DNA of 64,000 bases from JAEUJM01 sp041908445 (GTDB taxonomy: Bacteria > Actinomycetota > Acidimicrobiia > Acidimicrobiales > DATDAH01), in NCBI GenBank assembly GCA_041908445.1, contig JAYRFK010000060.1, positions 1 through 64,000 on the forward strand. Direction: 5' to 3'. Each line of letters starts with the position of its first letter. Position 1 is the first letter of the stretch. The notes under the pieces were generated by a model. It had not been told where the DNA came from. It searched no databases and saw only the letters and a list, made by a program, of their open reading frames with translations. Of this stretch, positions 33,671-42,597 are shown in pieces. The position numbers and the translations under genes are program-made.

Positions 33671-34717
33671 TCAGGCGGCGCTGCCGCCACGCGCCCGCGT
33701 GCCGACCATCGCGTCGACGGGGGCGGGGACGGGCACCCAGTGGTCGGCGGCCAGCGACGCGTAGGCCTGCTCGATGACCGCCACCGACGCCAGCGCGTCC
33801 TCGGCGGTGATGAGCAGCGGCTCCTCGCCGCGGATGGCGTGGCAGAAGTTCCGCACCGCGCCGCCCATGGCCTCGACCTTGTCGTAGCCCTTGCCGAACG
33901 AGACCCAGTCGGTGCTCGCCACCTGCCGGAAGCTGGAGCTGCGCCACCCCACGCGGATCTCGCCCTCCGTGCCGAAGATGGCGATGTAGTGGTCGAGGCT
34001 CTTGTCCATGCTCCACGACAGGTCGATGCTGCCGATCACGTCCTCGACGGAGCGCAGGAAGACCCGGACGGTGTCCTCGACCTCGAGGGCCTGGGTGCGC
34101 TTGCCCTCCACGGCCATGACCTCGCCGATGGGCCCGAGGAAGAAGCGGGCGATGTCCACCGAGTGGGTGCCGTTGTCGATGAGGACGCCGCCGCCGGCGA
34201 TGCGCGGGTCGGCGTTCCACCGCCCCGACATGTCGACGCGCGACGTGAAGGCGTTCTCGAACAGGAGCAGGTCGCCGAGGATCCCCGACTCCACGATGTG
34301 GCGGGCCCGGGTGACGTCGTCCGCGAAGCGGAACTTGGCCGCCATGGTGAGGATGACGCCGGCCTGGTCGGCGGCCTCGATCATCGTGCGGGCGGTCTCG
34401 GCGTCCACCGCCAGCGGCTTCTCGCAGAGCACGTGGATGCCCCGCTGGAGGAACTCGAGCGCGATGGGCCCGTGGGTCGCCGGCGGTGTGGCGATCACGA
34501 CGCCGGCGGGCTCCATGGCCTCGAGGAGCGCGCGGTGCGACGAGAACGACCGGGCGTCGCCGAAGCGGCGGGCGAGGCGCGCCGCGGCGGCCTCGTCCAC
34601 GTCGGCCACGGCCACGATCTCGACGCAGTCGGACGCGGCGACCACGTCCACGTAGGACTGGGCGATGCGCCCGGCCCCGACGAGGGCGAGGGGCAGCTTG
34701 GACGGTGCGGCGGGCAT
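33671..34717 (-). CDS. Gfo/Idh/MocA family dehydrogenase, WlbA/WbpB-like
   Basis: NAD-dependent sugar dehydrogenase of 348 residues. The Rossmann motif LALVGAGRIAQSY is at 10-22, the catalytic lysine K100 is in CEKPLAV, and IDNGTHSVDIARFF provides the usual active-site histidine. Within this cassette it would oxidise C3 of UDP-N-acetylglucosaminuronate to give the 3-keto sugar for the aminotransferase. The ATG overlaps the last base of the aminotransferase stop (TGATG). Gfo/Idh enzymes have many substrates, so the exact reaction rests on context. Confidence 0.8.
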   Translation of the reverse strand: MPAAPSKLPLALVGAGRIAQSYVDVVAASDCVEIVAVADVDEAAAARLARRFGDARSFSSHRALLEAMEPAGVVIATPPATHGPIALEFLQRGIHVLCEKPLAVDAETARTMIEAADQAGVILTMAAKFRFADDVTRARHIVESGILGDLLLFENAFTSRVDMSGRWNADPRIAGGGVLIDNGTHSVDIARFFLGPIGEVMAVEGKRTQALEVEDTVRVFLRSVEDVIGSIDLSWSMDKSLDHYIAIFGTEGEIRVGWRSSSFRQVASTDWVSFGKGYDKVEAMGGAVRNFCHAIRGEEPLLITAEDALASVAVIEQAYASLAADHWVPVPAPVDAMVGTRARGGSAA

Positions 34718-35934
34718 CAGGCCTCCCGGTTCAGCTCGGCCACGGCGCCGGTCAGCGCGCCGGCGAGGTGGTCCACGTGGTCGTCGGTGAAGCGCTCGTT
34801 CCAGGGCAGGACGAGCACGGAGGACAGGTAGGCGAAGGTGCCGGGGAAGCGCTCCTCCGCGTAGTCGACCGCCTCGGGACGGGCGAGGGTGAACGGCCAG
34901 CGGCTGTCGCCGAAGGTGCGCTGGTCGGCGATCACCTTGCAGCGGAAGGCCGGCTTCTGGATGTACCGGGGCGCCGAGGGCACCTCGACCTCCCGCAGCG
35001 CGGCGGCGAGGGCGTCCGGGCCACCGGGCAGGTGCTCGGGATCGACGTGCAGGGCGTAGCGCCAGTAGACCGCGGTGTCGCTCGGCGCCGCCTCCGGGGT
35101 GACGATGGCGTCGACCCCGGCAAGCTGCTTGGTCAGCCGGTCCGCCGCGGCGATGCGGCGGTCGACCCCGTCGGCCAGCTTGGCCAGCTGGGCCCGTCCG
35201 ACGGCGCTCGCCAGCTCGGTGGTGCGGTAGTTGAGGGCGAGGAACTCGTGGTCGGGGTTCGCCTCGCCGTAGGGCCACGCCTTGTTCACGAAGACCCGCA
35301 TGCGCCGGGCCAGGTCGGCGTCCGCCGTCACCACGAAGCCGCCCTCACCGGTGGTGATGTGCTTGCCCTGCTGGAGGCTGAAGCAGCCGATGGCACCGAC
35401 GGTGCCGACGAGGTCGTCGCCGTGGCGGGCCAGGTAGGCCTGGGCGCAGTCCTCGATGACCGGGATCCCCCGGGCGTCGGCCAGGGCCATGATCGGCCCC
35501 ATGTCGCAGGGGTTGCCGAAGAGGTGGGTGACGATGATCGCCCTGGTGCGCTCGCTCAGGACCGCCTCGATCGTCGCCGCGGTGACGTTGCCGGTGCGGG
35601 CATCGACGTCGGCGAACACCGGGATGGCGCCCTGGTAGAGGATCGGGCTGATGGCGCCCATGTCGGTGATCGACGTGGTGACGATCTCGTCACCCGGTTC
35701 GGGGTCGAGCGCGGCGACGGCGGTGTGCACCGCGGCCGTGCCGGACGCCAGCGCCACCGCGTGGGGCATGCCGAAGGTGTCCGCCACCTCGGCCTCGAAC
35801 CGGGGGGTCTGCGCCCCCTTCGTCGCGGTCAGCGTGCCGGACCGGATGACCTCGGTCAGCAGGGCCAGCTCTTCGTCGCCGAGCGTCCGCCCTGACGCGG
35901 CTTGATCTGAGGGGAGTTCCACGGGCGTGCTCAC
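34717..35934 (-). CDS. DegT/DnrJ/EryC1 sugar aminotransferase, WlbC/WbpE-like
   Basis: PLP-dependent sugar aminotransferase of 405 residues. The PLP lysine K191 lies in FSLQQGKHITTGEGG, the cofactor aspartate D162 in VIEDCAQA, and SGTAAVHTAVAAL forms the phosphate-binding turn. It would convert the 3-keto-UDP sugar to the 3-amino sugar using glutamate. The longer open frame upstream crosses the divergent 2-epimerase gene; GTG 35934 gives the normal N-terminus. The epimerase gene on the other strand starts 34-62 bases away, so both directions may share a control region. Confidence 0.85.
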   Translation of the reverse strand: MSTPVELPSDQAASGRTLGDEELALLTEVIRSGTLTATKGAQTPRFEAEVADTFGMPHAVALASGTAAVHTAVAALDPEPGDEIVTTSITDMGAISPILYQGAIPVFADVDARTGNVTAATIEAVLSERTRAIIVTHLFGNPCDMGPIMALADARGIPVIEDCAQAYLARHGDDLVGTVGAIGCFSLQQGKHITTGEGGFVVTADADLARRMRVFVNKAWPYGEANPDHEFLALNYRTTELASAVGRAQLAKLADGVDRRIAAADRLTKQLAGVDAIVTPEAAPSDTAVYWRYALHVDPEHLPGGPDALAAALREVEVPSAPRYIQKPAFRCKVIADQRTFGDSRWPFTLARPEAVDYAEERFPGTFAYLSSVLVLPWNERFTDDHVDHLAGALTGAVAELNREA

Positions 35935-35968
35935 CCGTGTCCCGTCGGCCGGAGAGGTCCCCGGTTGA

Positions 35969-37111
35969 ATGGACCGGCGCCGCCACAATGGCCGCGTGAG
36001 CCTCGACCACACCGGCCGGGTGGCCGTCGTCCTCGGCACCCGGCCCGAGATCGTGAAGCTGGCCGCCCTCGTGCGGCTCCTCGGCGACCGTGCCTGGGTG
36101 GTGCACACGGGCCAGCACTACGACGCCACCCTGTCCGACGTCTTCTTCGCCCAGTTCGGCCTGCAACCCCCCACCGACGCCCTCGACGTGGGCGGGCGGA
36201 CCCGCGGCGCGCAGATCGGCGAGGCCACGGCCGCACTCGACGCCCTCTTCGGCGACGAGCGGCCCACCGCCGTGGTCGTGCAGGGCGACACCAACAGCGC
36301 GCTCGCGGGTGCCCTGGCCGCGAACGCCCGCGAGGTGCCCCTGGTGCACCTCGAGGCCGGGCTGCGCAGCCACGACCGGGCCATGCCCGAGGAGCACAAC
36401 CGGGTGCTCGTCGACCACGTCGCCGACCTCTGCCTGGCCCCCACCGAGACCAGCCGGGAGAACCTCCTCGCCGAGGGCATCCCCGACGAGCGCATCGAGG
36501 TGACGGGGAACACCGTGGTCGAGGCCGTCCTCGAGCTTCTACCCGGCGACGACGAGCGGGCCGCCCTGCTCGCCGACCACGGCGTGACCCGGGACGGCTT
36601 CGTGCTCTCGACCTTCCACCGCCCCGAGAACGTCGACGACCCCGACCGGCTCCGCGTGATCCTCGAGCAGCTCGTGGCGCTCGACGTGCCGGTGGTCCTG
36701 CCCGTCCACCCCCGCCTGGCGGCGCGGGTCGAGGCCTTCGGCCTCGGCGACCAGCTGGCCCGGCTGCGGCCCGTCGACCCGCTCGGCTACCGGGAGTTCC
36801 TCGGGCTGTTCGCGGAGGCGGCGCTGGCGGTCTCCGACTCCGGGGGTGTGCAGGAGGAGGCCAGCGTGGTGAAGCGACCGGTCGTCGTGGTCCGGCGCTC
36901 CACCGAGCGCCCCGAGGTCCTCGGCACGTTCTCGGCGCTGGCCGCCGTCGGCCCGGGGATCGGCGCCGCCGCGGCCCGGTGGCTCGCAGATCCCGCGGCC
37001 GCCCACGCCGAGCTCGCCGCCCTCCCGTCGCCGTACGGTGCTGGCGACGCCGGGCAGCGGTCGATCGACGCGATGGCGCGCCTGCACCTGATCGCCCCGT
37101 CCGGGAAATAG
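35969..37111 (+). CDS. UDP-N-acetylglucosamine 2-epimerase family (WecB/WbpI-like)
   Basis: Non-hydrolysing UDP-GlcNAc 2-epimerase family protein, 380 residues. The family residues are intact: LGTRPEIVKLAAL, TGQHYD, VVVQGDTNSALAG, HLEAGLRSHDRAMPEEHNR, STFHRPENVDD and VSDSGGVQEEA. Beside the WlbA/B/C-like genes it probably epimerises UDP-GlcNAc3NAcA to UDP-ManNAc3NAcA; ordinary UDP-ManNAc synthesis is the alternative. The ATG at 35969 has GGAGAGG 11 bases upstream. A GTG at 35996 is also possible: CACAAT stands six bases before it as in a leaderless start, and the protein would then begin VSLDHTGRVAVV, close to the family N-terminus. Confidence 0.9.
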   Translation: MDRRRHNGRVSLDHTGRVAVVLGTRPEIVKLAALVRLLGDRAWVVHTGQHYDATLSDVFFAQFGLQPPTDALDVGGRTRGAQIGEATAALDALFGDERPTAVVVQGDTNSALAGALAANAREVPLVHLEAGLRSHDRAMPEEHNRVLVDHVADLCLAPTETSRENLLAEGIPDERIEVTGNTVVEAVLELLPGDDERAALLADHGVTRDGFVLSTFHRPENVDDPDRLRVILEQLVALDVPVVLPVHPRLAARVEAFGLGDQLARLRPVDPLGYREFLGLFAEAALAVSDSGGVQEEASVVKRPVVVVRRSTERPEVLGTFSALAAVGPGIGAAAARWLADPAAAHAELAALPSPYGAGDAGQRSIDAMARLHLIAPSGK

Positions 37112-37194
37112 TCCTTCAGGCCCACGTTTCGCCCACCGATGACTCGGAGGTCACCCAGCACTGGGACGGGTGACGGAGCGAAAGAAGGACCGCG

Positions 37195-38499
37195 ATGTCG
37201 AGTCACACCCACCCCCGTTGGTCGATCCGCCTCCTGGCACTCGGGCTCATCGTCACCGTCGCCGCCGGCCTCGTGGCCCTCGGCGGCGGGGTCGGCGCCG
37301 CCGGCGCCGTGAGCGCCGAGACGGTGCCCTCGCCCTATGCCGGCGACATCGGGATCAACTCGCACTCGTTCTGGCTCGGGGCCGACGACGCCACCCGCCA
37401 GTTCCGCGACCTGATGGCGGCCGGGGTCACGAGCACCCGTGAGGACATCGACTGGGACCACACCGAGCCCAGCCGCGGCAACTTCGACTGGAGCCGCAGC
37501 GACAACCTCTTCACCGCCGCCTCCCGCACCGGCATCGACGTCCTGGGCGTGCTCGACTACTCGGCCTCGTGGGCGTCCTCCCAGCCGGGCAACCCGCGGG
37601 TGATGCCGGCGAACGACACCGACTTCGCCCGCTTCGCCAGCGCCGTCGTCGGCCGGTACGGCCCGGGTGGCCGCTTCTGGGCCCAGCACCCCGAGCTCGC
37701 GCCGCAGCCGCTCGTCGCCGTCGAGATCTGGAACGAGCCGTGGGGCTTCTGGACCTGGGTCGGCGAGGTCGACGCCGCCCGGTACGCCCGCCTGGCCCGG
37801 GCCGCGGCGACGTCCATCCGCAACACGAACCCGGACGTCGACATCCTCATCTCCGCCGACCTGCTCGAGGCCCGCCGCGACGGCCAGATCGTCGGCTGGA
37901 TCGACAGCGTCCTGCGCGCCGACCCGGGCCTGGACGAGCTCGTCGACGCCTACAGCATCCACCCGTACCACTACGGCGGCCCGCGGGACGTCCGCCCGGA
38001 TCCCCGTTGGGACTACGGCAAGGTGTCGCTCATCCGCCAGGTCACCGCGGCCCACGACGCCAACAAGCCCATGTGGATCACGGAGGTCGGGTGGACCACG
38101 GCCCCCAACACCGAGGACCACGTCTCCGAGTCGACCCAGGCCACCTACACCCGGCAGGCGATCGTGCGGGCCTTCGACGAGTGGCCCTACATCAAGCGCT
38201 TCTACCTCTACAGCTACGACCGGGACTCGGGGAACACCTCGGACCGGGAGGGCTACTTCGGCGTCCGCCGCCAGGACGGCAGCTACAAGCCGGCCTGGAC
38301 GACCCTGACCAACCTCCTGGCCCCACGCACCGTGACCACGTCGACCACCGCCCCGCCGACGACCACCACGGCGCCGCCGACGACGTCCACCACCACCCCG
38401 CCGACCACGACGCCGACCCAGCAGGCCGTGCTCGGCCCGGCGCGGCTCGCCGTGCGGATCCTGGGGCGCATCTTCTACTACGACCCCGCCCCGACCTGA
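37195..38499 (+). CDS. Secreted glycoside hydrolase (GH39/GH5-like TIM barrel)
   Basis: Exported protein of 434 residues. A signal peptide (1 to about 42, ending VSAE) precedes a (beta/alpha)8 domain resembling GH39/GH5 clan-A hydrolases: the acid/base glutamate is E181 in VEIWNEPWG and the nucleophile E297 in MWITEVGW; DAYSIHPYHYGG is the usual strand-6 segment. A Thr/Pro linker (about 380-406) leads to a short hydrophobic end (LAVRILGRIFYYDPAPT) without an LPXTG motif. It may trim or release the polysaccharide made by the adjacent locus. ATG with AAGGA seven bases upstream. A strong hairpin follows. Confidence 0.83.
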   Translation: MSSHTHPRWSIRLLALGLIVTVAAGLVALGGGVGAAGAVSAETVPSPYAGDIGINSHSFWLGADDATRQFRDLMAAGVTSTREDIDWDHTEPSRGNFDWSRSDNLFTAASRTGIDVLGVLDYSASWASSQPGNPRVMPANDTDFARFASAVVGRYGPGGRFWAQHPELAPQPLVAVEIWNEPWGFWTWVGEVDAARYARLARAAATSIRNTNPDVDILISADLLEARRDGQIVGWIDSVLRADPGLDELVDAYSIHPYHYGGPRDVRPDPRWDYGKVSLIRQVTAAHDANKPMWITEVGWTTAPNTEDHVSESTQATYTRQAIVRAFDEWPYIKRFYLYSYDRDSGNTSDREGYFGVRRQDGSYKPAWTTLTNLLAPRTVTTSTTAPPTTTTAPPTTSTTTPPTTTPTQQAVLGPARLAVRILGRIFYYDPAPT

Positions 38500-38537
38500 T
38501 CACCCGGCCGGGACCGGCCGAACCGTCGCCAGCCGCG

Positions 38538-38569
38538 GAACAGCGCGCCCCGCACGGGGCGCGCTGTTC
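38538..38569. terminator. Strong bidirectional terminator hairpin
   Basis: A perfect 14-base stem (GAACAGCGCGCCCC with its complement) and a four-base loop GCAC lie between the stop of the glycosidase gene and the convergent LPXTG gene. There is no long T-run; the symmetry would serve both directions. Confidence 0.75.
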
Positions 38570-38628
38570 GGTTCCAGGGTGCTTTGCGAGGTTCCCGGAG
38601 GTGTTCGCCCCGCCTCCGGGGTGCGGCG

Positions 38629-38925
38629 TCAGGCGGGCGTGTGGGCGTCGCGGCGGCGCTTGCCCACCACGACGAGGCCGGCGCCGGTGACCAGCACCGC
38701 GCCGCCCACGAGGGCCAGCTTCTCGGTGTTGTCCGAGCCGGTGCGGGGCAGCTGGTTGCTGACCTGGGCCCGCTGGACGGAGGTGGGCGTGGTCGACGGC
38801 GTCGGGTAGTCCTGCGCCGCCACGGGGCCGGCCACCCCCAGCGTCAGCAGCAGAGCGAGCCCGCCGGCCGCCACGATCGCCCGGAGCGGGCGAATCTTCG
38901 AAAATCGCTCAAGGTGCGAGGCCAT
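38629..38925 (-). CDS. Small LPXTG-anchored surface protein
   Basis: 98-residue protein with all parts of a sortase substrate: a signal peptide (RPLRAIVAAGGLALLLTLGVA, cleavage near PVAAQ), a mature part of only about 35 residues rich in Ser/Thr/Pro/Gln, LPRTG, a hydrophobic helix (LALVGGAVLVTGAGLVVVG) and the terminal KRRRDAHTPA. After sorting only a very short peptide would stay on the wall. No sortase gene is in the window. I start at ATG 38925, with AAGGGA about ten bases upstream; the frame extends to 39015 but that stretch forms the structured leader. Function unknown. Confidence 0.82.
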   Translation of the reverse strand: MASHLERFSKIRPLRAIVAAGGLALLLTLGVAGPVAAQDYPTPSTTPTSVQRAQVSNQLPRTGSDNTEKLALVGGAVLVTGAGLVVVGKRRRDAHTPA

Positions 38926-38940
38926 GGTGACGATCCCTTT

Positions 38941-38980
38941 GCAGGTCGTGGTCTGTGTTCCACCCAGACCGTACACCTGC
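38941..38980 (-). promoter_or_regulatory. Nested-stem leader hairpin upstream of the LPXTG gene
   Basis: In the minus-strand RNA, GCAGGU pairs with ACCUGC and inside it GGUCUG pairs with CAGACC around the nine-base loop GGUGGAACA; short internal loops GUAC and ACG separate the stems. The element ends two bases before the AAGGGA ribosome-binding site, so folding could affect translation. It does not match a riboswitch class I can name. Confidence 0.45.
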
Positions 38981-39066
38981 CGCCGTCGTTCCGCCACCCT
39001 GAGTGAGAAATTCATTCACCTCGCGCGTTCGTGTGCCGAGGGACCCCGCCTCGTGGTGACCGACCT

Positions 39067-39082
39067 CCCCCGCGGCCGGGGG
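39067..39082 (-). terminator. Hairpin at the end of the DUF4012 gene
   Basis: CCCCCG-cggc-CGGGGG, six base pairs of pure G-C, begins one base after the stop codon of the DUF4012 gene. No T-run. Confidence 0.45.
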
Positions 39083-39083
39083 G

Positions 39084-40808
39084 TCAGGGCGTCGTCAGCG
39101 GGACGGACTGGCGAGGGGTGTCGAGGTCGTTCCAGCGCAGCCCGTCGGGGCCCCACCACTCGAGCTTGGGCACCCGGGCGCTGGGCCCCACCGTGATGGC
39201 CTCGACGTCGGGCGGCACGAGGAACGAGACCGTCCACTCGACGGTGTCGCCCTGGGAGAGCACCAGCGGGATCGCGAGCACCCGGCTGTCGCCGTCCGGG
39301 CCCGCGGCCACGGCCTCGGGCTGGCTGGAGTCGACGAGGGTGGAGTCGCCGGGCATGGTCAGCGCGAAGAACCCGTCGTAGCGGCCGTACTCCTCCTCGC
39401 CGGCGATGTAGTCGGGCTCCCCGTCGGGCACCTCGTTCGTCACCGTGAGCCGCACCGTGACCAGCGTGCCCTCGGCCACCGGGCGGGCGCGCACCCGGCC
39501 CTCGATCGCCTGGTACTGGTCGAGCTTGTTGCCGCCACGGTTCATCAGCCCCACGAGCACGTCGTGGTCCCCCACCGCTCCACTCACGCCGGCCTGCTCC
39601 CAGGCCCGCTGCTCGGTGTCGTCCTCGGACCACAGCATGAGGTGGCGGCCCTCGACCGCCACCCGCAGCGCCTGGGCCAGGGCGGGCAGGTCGGGAGCGC
39701 TCGAGTCGAACGCCTCGAGCACGGCGCGGGCGATCTCGGCGAGCTGGTCGCGACGGGCCGCCTGGTCGGGATCGCCGTAGTACTGGTCGTGCAGGAGCAG
39801 CTGCTGGACGTTCTCGGCGTCCACCGTGAGGTCGCCCACGTGGACGGGGCCGGTGGCCTCGAGGAAGGCCCGGAGGCCGACCACGTCGAGGGCGAGGACG
39901 CCGTCGACGCGGACGCCCTCGGCCTCCCGCCACATCCGGGTCGCCATCTCGGCGTTGGCCGGGAAGCGGGGCGACAGCGCCAGGTTCCGCCACTCGCGGT
40001 TGGGGTGGGCGAACCCCCACAGGGCCTCCATGTCGCGGTCGCGGTAGGCGACGCCCTCGGCGAGGTGCAGGTCGCCGCTCGACTGGAAGTCCGAGAGCTG
40101 GAGGCGCCCGCCGTCGAAGTCGACCCGGCCCACCGACAGGAACATGCCCGAGCCCGCCCGCATCTCGGCGTTGTTGCCCGCCATGACCAGGTACGAGGAC
40201 GGGCCGTCGAGGACGTCGGCGAGCGAGTCCGCCGCGTCGCGGGTGTAGAGGAGGGCCAGCTCGATCTCGTCCTTCTGGTCGGCGAACTCACGACGGGCCC
40301 GGGCGACCGGGCCCACCAGGTCCTGGTCGGGACCGAGCGGGATGGTGGCCACCTGGGCCGACGTCTGCTCCGCGATGTCCGCGAGGCGCCGCAGGGTCGT
40401 GATCCGGCCCTCGCCGGCGGGGATGTCGCCGCCCAGCACCCGCCGTGCCTCCTCGGCGCCCTCCACGCCCACCGCGGTGACCCGGGCGGCGGCGTCGGAG
40501 ATGGCCGCGAACGAGTCGACCTGCCGGCCCACGAGCGGGACCATGCGCAGCGGGAGCAGCAGCGGTGACCGGGCGCGGTCGCGGGCCGAGGCGAAGTCGC
40601 GCTGCGCGGACCGGATCACGGGCAGGGCGCTGCCGTCGAGCAGGTCCTGGGGGTCGGGGTCCTCGCGGAACTCGGCGAGCTGGTCGCTGCCGGTGCGCGC
40701 CTCGCGACGGGCCATGGCCAGCCACACCCCGCAGAAGACGAGGTAGGCCCCCACGGCGATGCCGGCGACGAGCAGGGCCCGCCGGGCGCGCGGGCTGAGG
40801 CGCTTCAC
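39084..40808 (-). CDS. DUF4012 domain membrane-anchored protein
   Basis: 574-residue protein with one N-terminal helix (ALLVAGIAVGAYLVFCGVWLA, about 11-31) and a large extracytoplasmic part that matches the DUF4012 layout: a helical stretch (35-200) and then SSYLVMAGNNAEMRAGSGMFLSVG, VDGVLALDVVGLRAFLEATGPV and a beta-rich C-terminus near 450-560. DUF4012 proteins occur in actinobacteria near exopolysaccharide and wall genes, but no activity is known to me. The GTG start lies 68 bases after glyA on the same strand, so it may be the last gene of the phosphatase-rpiB-glyA unit. Confidence 0.8.
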   Translation of the reverse strand: MKRLSPRARRALLVAGIAVGAYLVFCGVWLAMARREARTGSDQLAEFREDPDPQDLLDGSALPVIRSAQRDFASARDRARSPLLLPLRMVPLVGRQVDSFAAISDAAARVTAVGVEGAEEARRVLGGDIPAGEGRITTLRRLADIAEQTSAQVATIPLGPDQDLVGPVARARREFADQKDEIELALLYTRDAADSLADVLDGPSSYLVMAGNNAEMRAGSGMFLSVGRVDFDGGRLQLSDFQSSGDLHLAEGVAYRDRDMEALWGFAHPNREWRNLALSPRFPANAEMATRMWREAEGVRVDGVLALDVVGLRAFLEATGPVHVGDLTVDAENVQQLLLHDQYYGDPDQAARRDQLAEIARAVLEAFDSSAPDLPALAQALRVAVEGRHLMLWSEDDTEQRAWEQAGVSGAVGDHDVLVGLMNRGGNKLDQYQAIEGRVRARPVAEGTLVTVRLTVTNEVPDGEPDYIAGEEEYGRYDGFFALTMPGDSTLVDSSQPEAVAAGPDGDSRVLAIPLVLSQGDTVEWTVSFLVPPDVEAITVGPSARVPKLEWWGPDGLRWNDLDTPRQSVPLTTP

Positions 40809-40876
40809 CCCCCACCCGTCGGCCGCGGCCGGCCCGTCAGTAGGGGCCCGTCGGTCGGCCGATCAGCAGGGAGCGG

Positions 40877-42115
<1,239 letters not shown>

Positions 42116-42129
42116 GCGGGGGTCGCCTT

Positions 42130-42597
42130 TCAGGACGGGGTGGCGGGGCGTTCGGTGTTGCTGGATTCGATGTCGGTGATCTGGGCCAGGCGGCGCTCGT
42201 GGCGCCCGCCCTCGAAGGGCGTGGCCAGCCAGAGGGTGAGGATCTCGGTGGCGAGGCCGTCGGCGACGATGCGCCCGCCCATCGACAGCACGTTGGCGTC
42301 GTTGTGCTCGCGCGAGAGTCGCGCCGTGTAGAGGTCGTTGCACAGGGCGGCGCGCACGCCGTCGACCTTGTTGGCCGCGATCTGCTCGCCCTGGCCGCTG
42401 CCGCCGAGCACGATGCCGCGCTCGGCCTCGCCGGCGACGACCGCACGGCCGACCGCCGCACAGATGGGCGGGTAGTCGCACGACTCCTCGCTGTCGGTGC
42501 CGAAGTCGACCGGCTCGTGGCCGAGGTCGCGCAGCACCGAGAGCAGGTGGGTCTTGAGCCGGAAGCCGGCGTGGTCCGAGCCGATGGCGACCCTCAT
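42130..42597 (-). CDS. rpiB: Ribose-5-phosphate isomerase B
   Basis: 155-residue RpiB/LacAB family isomerase interconverting ribose 5-phosphate and ribulose 5-phosphate. The N-terminal GSDHAGFRLK, the CDYPPICAAVGRAV segment, GIVLGGSGQGEQIAANK and the SREHNDANVLSMGGR motif are typical. In the GSGQG stretch the cysteine of some RpiB enzymes is replaced by serine, as in mycobacteria. ATG 42597 overlaps the stop of the phosphatase gene (ATGA). Confidence 0.93.
   Translation of the reverse strand: MRVAIGSDHAGFRLKTHLLSVLRDLGHEPVDFGTDSEESCDYPPICAAVGRAVVAGEAERGIVLGGSGQGEQIAANKVDGVRAALCNDLYTARLSREHNDANVLSMGGRIVADGLATEILTLWLATPFEGGRHERRLAQITDIESSNTERPATPS

Noticed and set aside
40809..40876. Terminator between glyA and the DUF4012 gene
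   Set aside because: GC-rich palindromic words occur, but I found no stem longer than five bases with a sensible loop.
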